DNA of 64,000 nucleotides, from positions 91,330 through 155,329 of the forward strand of contig JASLYX010000004.1 in the NCBI GenBank assembly GCA_030739585.1, given 5' to 3'. Positions 25,173 through 34,948 of the stretch are shown piece after piece. A program made the translations under genes and the position numbers. The notes under the pieces are model-generated. The model was not told the origin of the DNA, did not search any database, and saw nothing but the letters and a program-made list of their open reading frames with translations. How positions within the stretch are numbered: the first letter of the stretch is position 1; each line of letters begins with the position of its first letter. The DNA is from Candidatus Bathyarchaeota archaeon (GTDB lineage: Archaea > Thermoproteota > Bathyarchaeia > TCS64).

Positions 25173-26323
25173 TCCCCAAATACTATACCCGTTTTCTTGA
25201 GCTCTTGAAAACGCTCTTCAGAGTATCCTAAGAGACCCTTAACCACTTCTGCGTTATGCTGTCCGAAAACAGGGGCAGGACGTCTCTCATCTATGGGAGT
25301 TTCAGAGAACTTCACCGGGAAGTTGACGGATCTAATCTTACCTGCCTTAGGGTGATTCACCTCAATGATCATCTCCCGGGCCTCAACATGCGGATCTTCC
25401 TCGATCTCAGGGATGTCGTAGACGGGGGCAACGGGGATCCCGAATCTGGCCATATATTCAACCAACTCGTCTCTAGTTTTCCCGGCGATGATCTTGTCTA
25501 AGATCTCCTGAGTCACCTCATCGATCCCCAGCTCCACTTTCAACCGTTCTATAGCTTTTGGCCTGTGGCCGGCGATCTGTACCCAGCCCCCATCCTTAGC
25601 TTGCTTTAGGCCTCCAATCATGTGGGCTCTAGGATAATGTTTCCTGATCTCATGGGGCCTGAGCCCAGTAAGCATGTAGCTGGTGATCCCCGTGTTGTAG
25701 GCTAGCATGCAGTCTAGCTGAGCCACGTCAATCATCTGGCCCATACCTGTCCGGTCTCTGTGCCTTATTGCGGCAATGATGGACATGGCCGCCATGGTAC
25801 CTGGCCCAAGATCTCCGTAGGCTTGTGCTATTTGAATAGGAGGGCCCTTGGGGTCGACCCCGTCCCCCGTGAGCCGGGTGTGGCCACTCATAGCCTCAGC
25901 AATGGAGGCATAAGCGGGGCGGCTGGTATAAGGGCCGTACTGGCCGAAGCCTGATAGTGCAGCATAGATTAACTTAGGGTTGATCTCTGTGAGAACGTCG
26001 TACCCAAGGCCAAGGCGTTCCATGGTTCCGGGGGCAAAGTTCTGGACCACGACATCAGAGATTTTTATTAGGTCCTTGAAAACGTCTACCCCCTGAGGGT
26101 CCTTGAGGTTCAGAGAGATACCCATCTTGTTCATATTCAGATGATGGAAAATGGTGCTGGCACCCCCAAAGAGGGGTCCCCGGGCCACACGCCCTATAGA
26201 ACCCCAGGGGGGCTCAATCTTGATCACCTCAGCTCCAAGATCAGCAAGCATCATAGTGCACCAAGGGCCAAACCAGACGTGACTCAAGTCTGCAACACGT
26301 ATGTCATCGAGAATTTTAGACAT
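25169..26323 (-). CDS. CaiB/BaiF-family (class III) acyl-CoA transferase
   Basis: Moves CoA between carboxylic acids. The protein has 384 residues with the family pattern: VWFGPWCTMMLADLGAEVIKIEPP (about 15-38), NKMGISLNLKDPQGVD, VQNFAPGTMERLGLGYD (about 95-110), and YAALSGFGQYGPYTSRPAY (about 120-138). The catalytic Asp (usually near residue 170) should be in the segment AQAYGDLGPGTMAAM, where D is present. The acid partners are not predictable. The upstream 26324-26986 gap holds its promoter. Confidence 0.87.
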   Translation of the reverse strand: MSKILDDIRVADLSHVWFGPWCTMMLADLGAEVIKIEPPWGSIGRVARGPLFGGASTIFHHLNMNKMGISLNLKDPQGVDVFKDLIKISDVVVQNFAPGTMERLGLGYDVLTEINPKLIYAALSGFGQYGPYTSRPAYASIAEAMSGHTRLTGDGVDPKGPPIQIAQAYGDLGPGTMAAMSIIAAIRHRDRTGMGQMIDVAQLDCMLAYNTGITSYMLTGLRPHEIRKHYPRAHMIGGLKQAKDGGWVQIAGHRPKAIERLKVELGIDEVTQEILDKIIAGKTRDELVEYMARFGIPVAPVYDIPEIEEDPHVEAREMIIEVNHPKAGKIRSVNFPVKFSETPIDERRPAPVFGQHNAEVVKGLLGYSEERFQELKKTGIVFGE

Positions 26324-26986
26324 TGATAATGTTGGGTTTGTTTCTATAGTTAAATGCGATCACAAGGACTCCGAAAAAAAGGTAAAAAAATAGTGGAGGG
26401 GTGACGCGCGCGCGACATTTAAATTATCCTCGTAGCGCGCAACCCTATCCCCCTTGCTTGTGAATTTAATTCCCTGATTGCGCGCAGGTTCATATTTCAA
26501 GCTATTCAATCTTGAATATTTCAACTTATTAGAACTGTGAAAATTTTTTCGAGACTGAAGACCATTCTCGCATTTAGTTGGCTATATAAAAGTTCTAGTT
26601 GCATACGCGTGGGTGTTCAAGAAATGTACCTACGCCTACACTCCAGTCCATCGTATATGCGGACAAGCCTAGAGTCCTATCCACAGGATGAGATTTTGTG
26701 CATTTGTGTCTTCCAATACAACTATTCCAGAGAAGAGATTGGGCAGGGGACCATCTAAAGGGACTTTGCAGTAGAATGAGATTAGGTACCTTCCTTGGGG
26801 AAGTAGATGGTGTAGGCTGAACTAAGTATAATTTTGCGCGCACTCTTAGAGTTAATTCCAAAGTCAACAGCTAGTATTATAGGAACTGCTGGCGATAACC
26901 GTTAGACTCCCTCGCGGAATCTTGGAACGTTCTTATAGTCCTATGCTAAAGGGGACAGCCCTGGAGACTATAAATGGGGAGCATGA
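26324..26986. other. Gene-poor gap with three intact GCGCGC-type sites and a long CG tract
   Basis: About 660 bp without a gene I can support. Frames of 73 and 90 codons occur but have no family features. It contains CG-alternating tracts at 26404-26414, 26435-26440, 26480-26485 and 26836-26841 in otherwise AT-rich sequence. Confidence 0.5.
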
Positions 26987-28075
26987 TCAATAATTCTCGA
27001 CGGGAGCCATACCCGCGCCGTAACCCAAGAGGACATCATCCCTAAAGGCCTCTTTGATCATCTTCCGAGAGTACCAGAGTTGATGGATGCCCTGGGCCAG
27101 CATTGCAACGACTCCTAATTCCCCCAAGAACCCCGTCCACCCGTTCCAGAGAAAGTGGAGGGTAATTGCGACGAGGAGCCCCGGAAGGAGATCCCAACTC
27201 ACTACCCTGCCCCGCCTCACCTTCGCGATTGCAAGCCATAGCCCTGTGGTGCCTACCCAGACCCCGTGGCCCCAGCAGAGTAGGGATCTCATCACGAGGA
27301 CTGAGGCATCAAAGTTAAGGAAGTATTGAAAGTTCTCCATCGCGAAGAATCCGAGACCCGACGCAAAGCCATAGATGACGCCGTCCAGCGGGCTGTTGAA
27401 CTCCTTGCTCCAGACCTTGTGCCGGACCAACAAGTACAGACCTAGTGCCTTGAGGGGCTCCTCCACGAAGGGTGCAACAAGTGCCCCGTTGCCAAACAGG
27501 GATTGGAATGCAGGACCAAATGCAATGTTCAGAGGAGCGGCAAGGAGTCCGCTGAAGACCCCCCAAGCGAAGAGGGCGATAATGAACCTGAGAGGCTCCC
27601 TCTCATACTTGTCGCTCCTGTAGACCCAGAACAGGAAGAGAAACGCGACGGCATAGGTAGAGAAAAAGTACATCAGATTGCTGTCTATAATGGAGACAGC
27701 CTGCTCACCAAACTCAAGTAAGTAGAACCCAGCGAACAGCACTACAGCGATTACGATCAATTTCCAGGACTGGGAGACCAGTGGCTGGGGAAGCTTCTCG
27801 TAGACCACGTCTGAGACGTCTATAAGACGGGGCCGCTGGGCGAAAAGACCCGCGAAGGCCCCTATGATGTTGCCCATGACATCGCCCTTCTGAGGAGACG
27901 GGAACGGGGGAGGAATGTAGTTCGAAGGGAGAGATGGGGGCGGAGGTGTGTAACTAGAAAGAGACGGCGGCAGTGGAACGCTCTTAGGCGTCAGATTCAT
28001 CCCGCAGGCTCCGCAGAACCTGTTGTTGGTATCCACGGGGGTTCCACAATTTGGGCAGAACTGCACTATATTCAC
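26987..28075 (-). CDS. PrsW-family intramembrane metalloprotease with N-terminal zinc ribbon
   Basis: A membrane protein of 362 residues. Residues 5-25 form a zinc ribbon (CPNCG and CGACG), followed by a Pro-rich linker (about 30-65) and about eight hydrophobic segments. The PrsW hallmarks are present: the FVEEPLKALGL Glu-Glu motif (about 198-208), GVIYGFASGLGFFAMEN with Glu (about 228-245), GHGVWVGTTG (His, about 262), and TLHFLWNG with the last His (about 305). In Bacillus PrsW starts proteolysis of an anti-sigma factor; the archaeal target is unknown. The zinc ribbon on the cytosolic side may bind a partner. Confidence 0.87.
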   Translation of the reverse strand: MNIVQFCPNCGTPVDTNNRFCGACGMNLTPKSVPLPPSLSSYTPPPPSLPSNYIPPPFPSPQKGDVMGNIIGAFAGLFAQRPRLIDVSDVVYEKLPQPLVSQSWKLIVIAVVLFAGFYLLEFGEQAVSIIDSNLMYFFSTYAVAFLFLFWVYRSDKYEREPLRFIIALFAWGVFSGLLAAPLNIAFGPAFQSLFGNGALVAPFVEEPLKALGLYLLVRHKVWSKEFNSPLDGVIYGFASGLGFFAMENFQYFLNFDASVLVMRSLLCWGHGVWVGTTGLWLAIAKVRRGRVVSWDLLPGLLVAITLHFLWNGWTGFLGELGVVAMLAQGIHQLWYSRKMIKEAFRDDVLLGYGAGMAPVENY

Positions 28076-28190
28076 CTAGAAAAAAAGTTTTCGTTGATGT
28101 AAAATCGTTTATAGTATATAGGGTATTTAAAAAGAACTAAATACCGTCCCAACTTCAATTATAACGACCTAGATACAGGTAAGACCTTGA

Positions 28191-28550
28191 TCAATATGAA
28201 TGAGACTCCAGCGCATGCTGAGACTTTTTTCTAGTCCAACGATCTTTATCTCTTGTAGCATATTTTTTCATTACCTTCCCAAAACTGTCGTTAAGATCGA
28301 TCTCATAATAATTAGCTAGACACACAAGACTAAACAAGATATCTGCGAGTTCCAATCCAATATCAGTATTTGTTTCTGAAGATTTCTTCTTTTTAATCTT
28401 TTCGAGACTATTTATTTCGCGAGCTAGTTCTCCTACCTCTTCAACGATACAAGCAAGCATTGAAAGAGGAGGCCAGTATCCCTCCTTAAACTGATTGATC
28501 CATGCATCGACGGTTTCTTGGATTTGATTAAGTTGGAGTTGTTTACCCAC
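28191..28550 (-). CDS. MazG-like nucleotide pyrophosphohydrolase
   Basis: A 119-residue all-alpha NTP pyrophosphatase of the MazG/dUTPase-like superfamily. The metal motif is EEVGEL (about 37-42) plus ELADILF (about 68-74), i.e. ExxE followed by ExxD. It probably hydrolyses a non-canonical NTP to NMP and pyrophosphate. It is AT-richer than the core genes nearby and sits alone in a gene-poor stretch, so acquisition is possible. Confidence 0.8.
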   Translation of the reverse strand: MGKQLQLNQIQETVDAWINQFKEGYWPPLSMLACIVEEVGELAREINSLEKIKKKKSSETNTDIGLELADILFSLVCLANYYEIDLNDSFGKVMKKYATRDKDRWTRKKSQHALESHSY

Positions 28551-29211
28551 GATTATCTCACAGATGAATGGAACTACAAGGAATAACCATATTTCATTTA
28601 CTGTATTGGTTTTAACGTCTATATAGATAATCAGAATAGTAGAAATGAGAATTTGAAGAACTCGTTTTCATTATCTAATTTTTAAGAGCCCTCATCGCTC
28701 GGTTGTTCAAGAAAAAAGATCACATGTTATTGCTAATCCTTGCTTTTTGAGTTAACGCCTCTAGTAGGAAGGTCTGTAAACGTTTCGGAGGATTCAGACG
28801 TTCTGGTGACAGTTACGGAATGGAAGGATATTCTGAGCGCTACACCTTGAAGAGAGATGTTTTTCAGTCAAACTTGAAGAATGAGGTAACCGTTCACCAT
28901 ACGTTCCTTTGTGTTTGTTTATATTCATAAAGAAAACGGATGATATAAACTAAAACGGAACGAAGCAAGATGGCTAGGCCAAATCCAAGGAGAACTTCGG
29001 TTAATTTCATAAAGTGTCATTCCACGATTCAATAGATCTCATAAAATGATAATCCTTAAGACTAAATTGAAAAACCAATCGTTCCCATACGGCCTCCAAA
29101 ATAATCAATTAAACGTTAAATCCATATTATTAAATACATTAAAAAAATGAAGATTATTCTATTCATCAAAACAATCGGAATTATCTGTGCCTTGTGTGCG
29201 CGCCTCGGGAC
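28551..29211. other. Gene-poor AT-rich gap
   Basis: About 660 bp with no supported gene. A 22-codon frame (ATG at about 29146, ending TAA near 29214) encodes a hydrophobic peptide and carries a GCGCGC site at 29198-29203; it is too short to judge. Confidence 0.4.
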
Positions 29212-30249
29212 TTAATCTACTGCCTTCCAGAAATCTCTCACATGTAGCTTTTTACCCAGATAGACCAGTCCCAGCATAATAGGAACCTCCCAGAAAAGCC
29301 CCATTGTTGTCCCCAGCGCCGCCAGAGACTCGAGCCCATAAAGGCTGATGGCCGTCGCTATTGCAATCTCAAAATGGCTTGAGGAGCCTATGATCACGGA
29401 TATGATCGCCTCAGGGTATGCCAAACCAATCAACCGGGTCATCACAAGGTTGACGCCGACCACAATAACGAAACCTAGGAGTAATGGGAGAGAGATGAGC
29501 ACTAACTCTCCGGGGTTTTGGATCAGAACTTTGCCGTTTAACGAGAATAATACGATGAGGGTGGTGAGCAACGCGATCAAAGAGACTCGCGCCACAAGTG
29601 GTCTGTAGACCTCGTGGAACCAATCAGCCCCCTTGGTCCCCAAGATGTACCTCTTCGAGATGTACCCCACTATCATCGGTACCCCGATGAACACGAATAC
29701 GGATACCACTAGCGCCCACCGATCAATCTGAATTTTCCTGATCCCCGTCAGGAAGGATACTATCGGCGCATATAGGAACATAATGGTTAATGTATTCAGG
29801 CTCGTATTAGTCACGTTTTGTTCCTGATTACCCTCAGCAAGATCGCCCCAAACCAGCACCATTGCGGTGCACGGACTCGAGCCTAGTAGGATCAAGGAGA
29901 TGATTAGCTGATCTCGCCCTCCTAGGAAGGCATAAGCCAAGAAAGCGGTAACTAGGGGCGCTAGGATCCAGTTGGAGAAGATCGTGAAAAGGATGGGCTT
30001 AGGGTTTATCATCAACTTTCTGAGCTCAGAGAGTTGCAGGTTCAGGAGTGCCGGATACATCATTAGGAAGAGACATATGCCAATGGGAACTGAGATGCCG
30101 CCGATCTTCAAAGCGTCAATAGCTAGACTCAAGTCAGGGAACAACTGGGATAAAGCCAACCCCACCACCATGCAAATGCCTATCCAGACTGCAAGGTATC
30201 TATCGAACAATCCGAGAGCACTCCCCCTCTCTGAGCCCTCAACCATCAT
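29212..30249 (-). CDS. acr3: Acr3-type arsenite efflux permease
   Basis: A 345-residue transporter with ten hydrophobic segments in the bile acid:sodium symporter fold. The opening LFDRYLAVWIGICMVVGLAL and the motif GSSPCTAMVLVWGDLAEGN (about 118-138, with the essential Cys) are diagnostic for Acr3, which exports arsenite using the proton gradient. No arsR or arsC is visible beside it, so regulation is unknown. The ATG at 30249 is adjacent to a second ATG; either is possible. Confidence 0.9.
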   Translation of the reverse strand: MMVEGSERGSALGLFDRYLAVWIGICMVVGLALSQLFPDLSLAIDALKIGGISVPIGICLFLMMYPALLNLQLSELRKLMINPKPILFTIFSNWILAPLVTAFLAYAFLGGRDQLIISLILLGSSPCTAMVLVWGDLAEGNQEQNVTNTSLNTLTIMFLYAPIVSFLTGIRKIQIDRWALVVSVFVFIGVPMIVGYISKRYILGTKGADWFHEVYRPLVARVSLIALLTTLIVLFSLNGKVLIQNPGELVLISLPLLLGFVIVVGVNLVMTRLIGLAYPEAIISVIIGSSSHFEIAIATAISLYGLESLAALGTTMGLFWEVPIMLGLVYLGKKLHVRDFWKAVD

Positions 30250-30702
30250 AAATCTCGATGGGTAGGGAAGGAACTTTATTATAGTTTATCGACATGATCG
30301 CCGCACTTAAAGGAAAAAACCCGGAAAGGGAAGAATCTGGTGATTGGGGGCGCACGCAGATTAGTCAGCTAATTTACTGAAGTAACAATCAAAGATTAGA
30401 TTAAATATTTTTGAGTCTTCTCTTGTCTTTGATATACATATGTGTGTCCAAAAATGCCAAGAAGCTGCAGCTAGAAAGTTCAATATTGACATAGCCATTT
30501 AGTCGTTGCATAGTGGTGAACTTATATCCATGAGCGTTATGGAAATTATCTCTACCTTGCAAAGCGTAGAGCTTGCGAAAACAACCTGTCTAATCGCCAT
30601 TTCATTGAACGGATACGCTGTCCCAGGTTCTCTACTACGTTATTTCTAAAGCCAGCAGCGCGAAGTTTTTATAAAGTCCCCCTGAGGGGGGATTCGATAG
30701 AT
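30250..30702. other. Non-coding gap between acr3 and the nitroreductase gene
   Basis: About 450 bp without a supported gene. It must hold both divergent promoters. Near the right end, CCCCCTGAGGGGGG (about 30679-30692) is a short perfect palindrome immediately before the nitroreductase start and could be an operator. Confidence 0.4.
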
Positions 30703-31476
30703 ATGAAAGCCATTGATGTAATTTTAAATCGTAAAACTATTCGAAAATTTGATGAAACCCCAATTACAGATGAAATGATAGTCAAGATCGTTGAGGCTGG
30801 CATAAGAGCACCGTCCGCTTGTTCATTGCAGACGTATTCAATTATATGGATCAAAGAGAAGGAGCGGAGGAAAAAGCTTTGGGAGTCATGTGGGAAGCAG
30901 TCTTGGATCTTAGATGCACCATTAACCCTGTGTGTTTGCTCAGATGTTAGGAAGGTTTCCAGAATGATGGGAGCTTTGGACTTTGAATCCTCCCTTGAAG
31001 AAGGTATGGGTTATCGCTGGAAGCTTTTTTCACTCATAGATGCTGCGCTGGTAGCCCAAAATATGGTGATTGCTTCAGAGTCCTTTGGGCTGGGCTCAGT
31101 ATATATCGGTGGCGCAATGGCTAACCGAAAAGTTATCGAGGCCTTGAACCTCCCAAGAGGTGTACTTCCGATTAGTCTTCTTTGTATTGGATATCCCTCT
31201 GAAAACCCTCCCCTCAGGCCTAGGCATCCACTTGAAAACATCTTGTTTATCGACAAATATAGGGATCTCACAATCAAGGAGCTCGAGAACTCCATTAGAT
31301 GCATGACCGAAAAGCTGGTGAAAGAACAATATTACGTTAACTATGAAATGGGAGACAGAAACTATACGTGGATTGACAATGTGAAATCAAAAATGGTTCC
31401 AGATAGAAAATCAGAGGAAAGATTGATAAAGCTACTGAAACAGGCTGGATTCACATTCAGTGAGTCCATCCCTTGA
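30703..31476 (+). CDS. Nitroreductase-family FMN enzyme
   Basis: A 257-residue flavin reductase. The FMN-phosphate motif is NRKTIRKFDETPIT at the N-terminus, followed by RAPSACSLQTYSIIWI (about 35-50), and FGLGSVYIGGAMANR near 128-142, which is the second FMN contact. About 75 residues beyond the usual end (from 185) form a charged C-terminal extension. The natural substrate is not known. A GC-rich palindrome lies about 15 bp upstream of the ATG. Confidence 0.82.
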   Translation: MKAIDVILNRKTIRKFDETPITDEMIVKIVEAGIRAPSACSLQTYSIIWIKEKERRKKLWESCGKQSWILDAPLTLCVCSDVRKVSRMMGALDFESSLEEGMGYRWKLFSLIDAALVAQNMVIASESFGLGSVYIGGAMANRKVIEALNLPRGVLPISLLCIGYPSENPPLRPRHPLENILFIDKYRDLTIKELENSIRCMTEKLVKEQYYVNYEMGDRNYTWIDNVKSKMVPDRKSEERLIKLLKQAGFTFSESIP

Positions 31477-31577
31477 TCCGTTTTTATATGCGGTTCGCGC
31501 ACCTCTGGTACTTCTTTTCTTGTTCAAGTTGTGAACCAGAGTACGAAGGTCCCGCTCCTCCGCCTCACCTAATGGGT

Positions 31578-32115
31578 TTAGGCATCAACGCGCGCAAGAA
31601 GCTTCTCGCGCACTACAAAGTCTTCGTAGTTAATCGTCAGTTCTACGACATCCACTTTATCTGAACTGAAGCCAGTAATTCCCAGAATCTGCTTTCTAAG
31701 AGTCTCCTTCAAATCCTCAACCTCCTTCGTTCCAGTGGTCTAGAAGTAACATTAGCTCACTCTGAAGACTTTTCTCTTGTCCTTAATAATAGACTCAGGA
31801 AGTCTTTCCTTGTTGGTTATGTTCCTCGCCTTGATATCTTTCATGTGGTCTATGAATAACTATCAATAGACATGAGATATGTTGCTCTTCACCTTTGGGA
31901 AGCGTGCGTCGAAATAAGCCCTCAACACATAGTGACGCGCATATGGAGCTTCAATGCCTCCCTGATCTCCTTGGTCACGGATTTTCTTGTGATATAATCA
32001 TTATTCGAAGAGTTGACTCTATAGTCCACCATCTCCTACCGCAGATAAACGTCTAGGACTGGACTTTGGGGTTCGATAGCGCCTCCCTCGACCATATGGA
32101 TCTCAATGGACTCGC
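31578..32115 (-). pseudogene. Decayed archaeal tyrosine recombinase (integrase), C-terminal half
   Basis: Five minus-strand fragments in shifting frames read in order like the C-terminal part of an archaeal element integrase. They are: IEIHMVEGGAIEPQSPVLDV (about 32105-32050); YITRKSVTKEIREA (about 32000-31950); RHYVLRAYFDARF (about 31942-31900), which holds the box II arginine; MKDIKARNITNKERLPESII (about 31840-31780), matching the GHxGDIEARYTTNKxxLP block; and VEDLKETLRKQILGITGF and on to TAA at 31580-31578. Stops and frameshifts separate them, and the expected nucleophile Tyr of the ARYTTNK block is Asn here, so it is dead. It lies just 3' of tRNA-Pro, the usual integration site. Family assignment is from memory of conserved blocks. 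Confidence 0.7.
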
Positions 32116-32125
32116 GTGCTGACAA

Positions 32126-32202
32126 TGGTGGGGTCGCCCGGATTTGAACCGGGGATCACGCGGACCCAAACCGCGTATCGTGCCAAGCTTGACCACGACC
32201 CC
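32126..32202 (-). tRNA. tRNA-Pro (anticodon TGG), CCA encoded
   Basis: On the minus strand: acceptor GGGGTCG/CGACCCC, anticodon stem CGCGG/CCGCG with loop TTTGGGT (anticodon TGG, reading CCA), T arm with TTCAAAT, discriminator A and encoded CCA at 32128-32126. A decayed integrase follows its 3' end. No second copy of its 3' end was found in the window. Confidence 0.93.
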
Positions 32203-32247
32203 GCGACATTCTGGATAGGCGCTAAGCAATTTAATGATATCGAACAG

Positions 32248-33462
32248 CTAACCATAGCGCTGCTTGGACCTCTCAAGGGACTCCACTATTGGCATCAAAC
32301 TCCCTGCCAACAGATTAAGCATCGCCCCTCCCCCTGTGCTCACGTGGCTCATCTGAGAGCCCAGATCCATCATCGCGACCAAAACCCCTAGGTGTCCGCC
32401 CCCGACTAAGGTGAATCCCTCACACTCAGCCATTGCGCGAAGAATCTCCTTTGTCCCAGTATTGAAATTACGCCTCTCAAACATTCCCATGGGTCCCTCA
32501 GCCACCACTGTCTCCGCCCTCTTTATCAGATCGCAGAAACTAGCCATGGTGTTAAGCCCAATATCAAAAATATTCCGCTCATTCATCACGGAGTCAGCGT
32601 GGATCTCAACCCGCTCACCCCCCACGTCTAGAGCCACGTCTATAGGGATCTCTATCTGATCCTTATAATCTTCCAGTAATTTTTTCGCTTCTTCTACGAG
32701 AACCCTCTCTGCAATAGGCAGTGCCTCCACCTCTTCCTGAGGACGTTTTTCGGCCATATGAAAAGTCTCCCTCACTAAGCCACCCACCATGACCCGATCT
32801 GCGATCCCCTCTCCCAACACCCTCTTTATCACTGGGAGCCGGTCCTCCACTTTCACCCCGCCTAAAACGAAGACGCATGGCCTATCAGGATCCACTAGTA
32901 CCTGGTCCATTGCTTTGAGCTCACTCTCCATGAGCCTCCCTGCAGCCATCGGCATCACTTCCGCGAACCCCACTAGACTAGGCTGGCTTCGATGGGCTGC
33001 TGCGAATGCGTCATTCACAACTAGATCGAAATGAGGGGCAAGAGTCTTAACAAACTCAGTCTCAATATGCTTCGCAGGGGATGCCTGAACGTTCTCCTCC
33101 GGAATAGACCTGAGATTATCCAGGACTAGGACTCCGCCGGGTCTCAGCGCCTCGATAGCAGTTACTGCTTCCTCTCCCATAACGTCTCCTACATAGGTGA
33201 CCTTAGCTCCCAGATACATTTGGAGAACCCTGGCGTGGAGCTCTAGTGACGTAAAGTCATATTTTCCAGGTCTGCTCTGATGGGCTCCAAGTACAACTCG
33301 AGCGTTTTCCAGATCTTTCAAGGTTTCCAACGTAGCCTTGATTCGGGAGGCGTCGAGGATCCGCTTGGAGACTGGATCCAGAGGCGAGTTTATGTCAACC
33401 CTCAGGAACACAGTTTTCCCTGAGACGTCGATATCATCCAGCGTCAGGAAGTTAAAGGGCAA
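32248..33462 (-). CDS. pgk: 3-phosphoglycerate kinase
   Basis: Interconverts 1,3-bisphosphoglycerate/ADP and 3-phosphoglycerate/ATP. The protein has 404 residues with the usual motifs: TVFLRVDINSPLD (about 16-28), SRIKATLETL, LGAHQSRPGKYDF (in place of the typical LMSHLGRP), VLVLDNLRSIPEE (about 112-124), VVNDAFAAAHRSQPSLVGF (about 148-166) and the C-terminal nucleotide loop GGHLGVL near 352. It is monocistronic, close to tRNA-Pro. HQSRPG instead of SHLGRP is seen in archaeal PGKs. Confidence 0.95.
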   Translation of the reverse strand: MPFNFLTLDDIDVSGKTVFLRVDINSPLDPVSKRILDASRIKATLETLKDLENARVVLGAHQSRPGKYDFTSLELHARVLQMYLGAKVTYVGDVMGEEAVTAIEALRPGGVLVLDNLRSIPEENVQASPAKHIETEFVKTLAPHFDLVVNDAFAAAHRSQPSLVGFAEVMPMAAGRLMESELKAMDQVLVDPDRPCVFVLGGVKVEDRLPVIKRVLGEGIADRVMVGGLVRETFHMAEKRPQEEVEALPIAERVLVEEAKKLLEDYKDQIEIPIDVALDVGGERVEIHADSVMNERNIFDIGLNTMASFCDLIKRAETVVAEGPMGMFERRNFNTGTKEILRAMAECEGFTLVGGGHLGVLVAMMDLGSQMSHVSTGGGAMLNLLAGSLMPIVESLERSKQRYG

Positions 33463-33664
33463 AATCTCACACTAGTCTCCCGATACATACAAAAGAAGAT
33501 ATAAATATTCCGAGCAACCAAAATCATTGGAAAAATAGAGGTTGATCAACTTCTTCAATTGGACGTTGAAGTTGCAAGTGAAACACCCGGGGTTATAAGA
33601 GACGCCTCCATGAAAACTCCTTAATAGAACAACCCTTCAACTAGAAGGACTACGAGGTTGGCAA

Positions 33665-34948
33665 TTGAGATCCATACGAGAGGTTATGAAGGGAAACCTT
33701 CTCGTGTTTACCATCGGGGACGCTATAAGACAACTCTCCATGTTTATCACATTTCCCTACTTCAGTCTCTACGTAATTGCCCTCGGGGGGAGCCCAGCGC
33801 ACATTGGGATCGTGAACAGCCTTCGCCCTATCCTCAGCCTGTTTATTTACCCCATCGCTGGATACCTCTCAGACCGTTATAATAGGGTCCGGGTCCTCAC
33901 CACTACGAGTTACCTTACCGCTGTTCTCTGGCTCGTTTTCCTGTTCGCCCCAGATTGGAGGGTTCTAGCTATTGGAAACTTCTTCATGGGTGCGGTGACC
34001 TTTTACTTCCCCGCTGCAAACTCCCTCATGGCCGACTCCATCCCAGAGGACCGCCGTGGAACTGGCTACTCCCTATGGTACGGTATCCCTGGGGCCATCG
34101 GAGTCTTCTCTCCGTTTATAGGTGGGTATTTGGTCACTACATGGGGGGTAATACGTGGTATGCGATTCCTTTACGCCCTCACGTTCATGACTTCCATAGG
34201 GATCGCCACCATGAACCTCAGGTTCCTCAAGGACAACTCATCCAAGCAAGAAGGAACAGGGGGAGAGAGCATTCGGAGAATAGTGATAAACTCATATAGG
34301 GACGTTGTTGCGGTGCTCCGCTGGTTCCCTCGGAACCTCAGGTACTATTCCGCCGTCCTGGCTATTAGCTTCTTTTGCAACAATCTGGTCGGCTCCTATT
34401 GGGTTATCTACGCCATAGATGTGATTGGTCTCGAAAAACTCCAGTGGGGCACGGTCCTTCTAATGACCTCTGTCGTCAACGTCTCTCTCCTTTACCCCGC
34501 TGGCATAATAGTTGATAGGATCGGGGCTAGGAGAGTCTTGACCCTCGCCCTCTTAGCCTCCTCGATTTCCCTCTTCCTTTTCCCCTTCAGCCGGGGATTT
34601 TGGGATGTCGCCCTTATTGTCGTCTTGGGGAGCACAGTCAGCGCATTCCTTAATATCGGCGCGCCAGCCTATATGGCTGAGTCAGTCCCCAAAAAAATGA
34701 GGGGGCGAGTTATGGCGGCGATCGGCCAAGGAGGGCTGTTCATCAACATGAGAGGCGGGGGCGGTGGTGGACCCGCAATGGGGGCGATCCTCACAATCCC
34801 CGCAATACTGGGGTCCCTCCTAGGAGGATTCATCTATCAGGTTTCCCCCCAGCTTCCATGGTTCTTCATGGGGACCGCTATGATCGTCTGCGCTATGATA
34901 ACAGCATTCTTCATGAACCCGCTGAAAGCAAATTTAGCTACTGATTAG
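33665..34948 (+). CDS. Major facilitator superfamily transporter
   Basis: A 427-residue membrane protein with about twelve hydrophobic segments. The MFS signature between segments 2 and 3 is visible as GYLSDRYNRVRVL (about 66-78), with a related VDRIGARRVL at about 280 in the second half. A Gly-rich stretch (GGGGGGPAMG, about 362-371) precedes segment 11. The start is TTG at 33665, with GAGG 7 nt upstream; ATG at 33686 is the alternative. The cargo is unknown; it resembles drug/sugar-type MFS proteins. Confidence 0.87.
   Translation: MRSIREVMKGNLLVFTIGDAIRQLSMFITFPYFSLYVIALGGSPAHIGIVNSLRPILSLFIYPIAGYLSDRYNRVRVLTTTSYLTAVLWLVFLFAPDWRVLAIGNFFMGAVTFYFPAANSLMADSIPEDRRGTGYSLWYGIPGAIGVFSPFIGGYLVTTWGVIRGMRFLYALTFMTSIGIATMNLRFLKDNSSKQEGTGGESIRRIVINSYRDVVAVLRWFPRNLRYYSAVLAISFFCNNLVGSYWVIYAIDVIGLEKLQWGTVLLMTSVVNVSLLYPAGIIVDRIGARRVLTLALLASSISLFLFPFSRGFWDVALIVVLGSTVSAFLNIGAPAYMAESVPKKMRGRVMAAIGQGGLFINMRGGGGGGPAMGAILTIPAILGSLLGGFIYQVSPQLPWFFMGTAMIVCAMITAFFMNPLKANLATD

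Noticed and set aside
26537..26867. Frames of 73 and 90 codons in the 26.3-27 kb gap
   Set aside because: No similarity to a family, overlapping on opposite strands, no ribosome-binding sites.
29146..29214. 22-codon hydrophobic ORF before acr3
   Set aside because: Too short to separate from chance and runs into the acr3 stop region.
32116..32391. Plus-strand frame with SPGFEPGI-like start
   Set aside because: It is the antisense of tRNA-Pro followed by the 3' end of pgk; not a gene.
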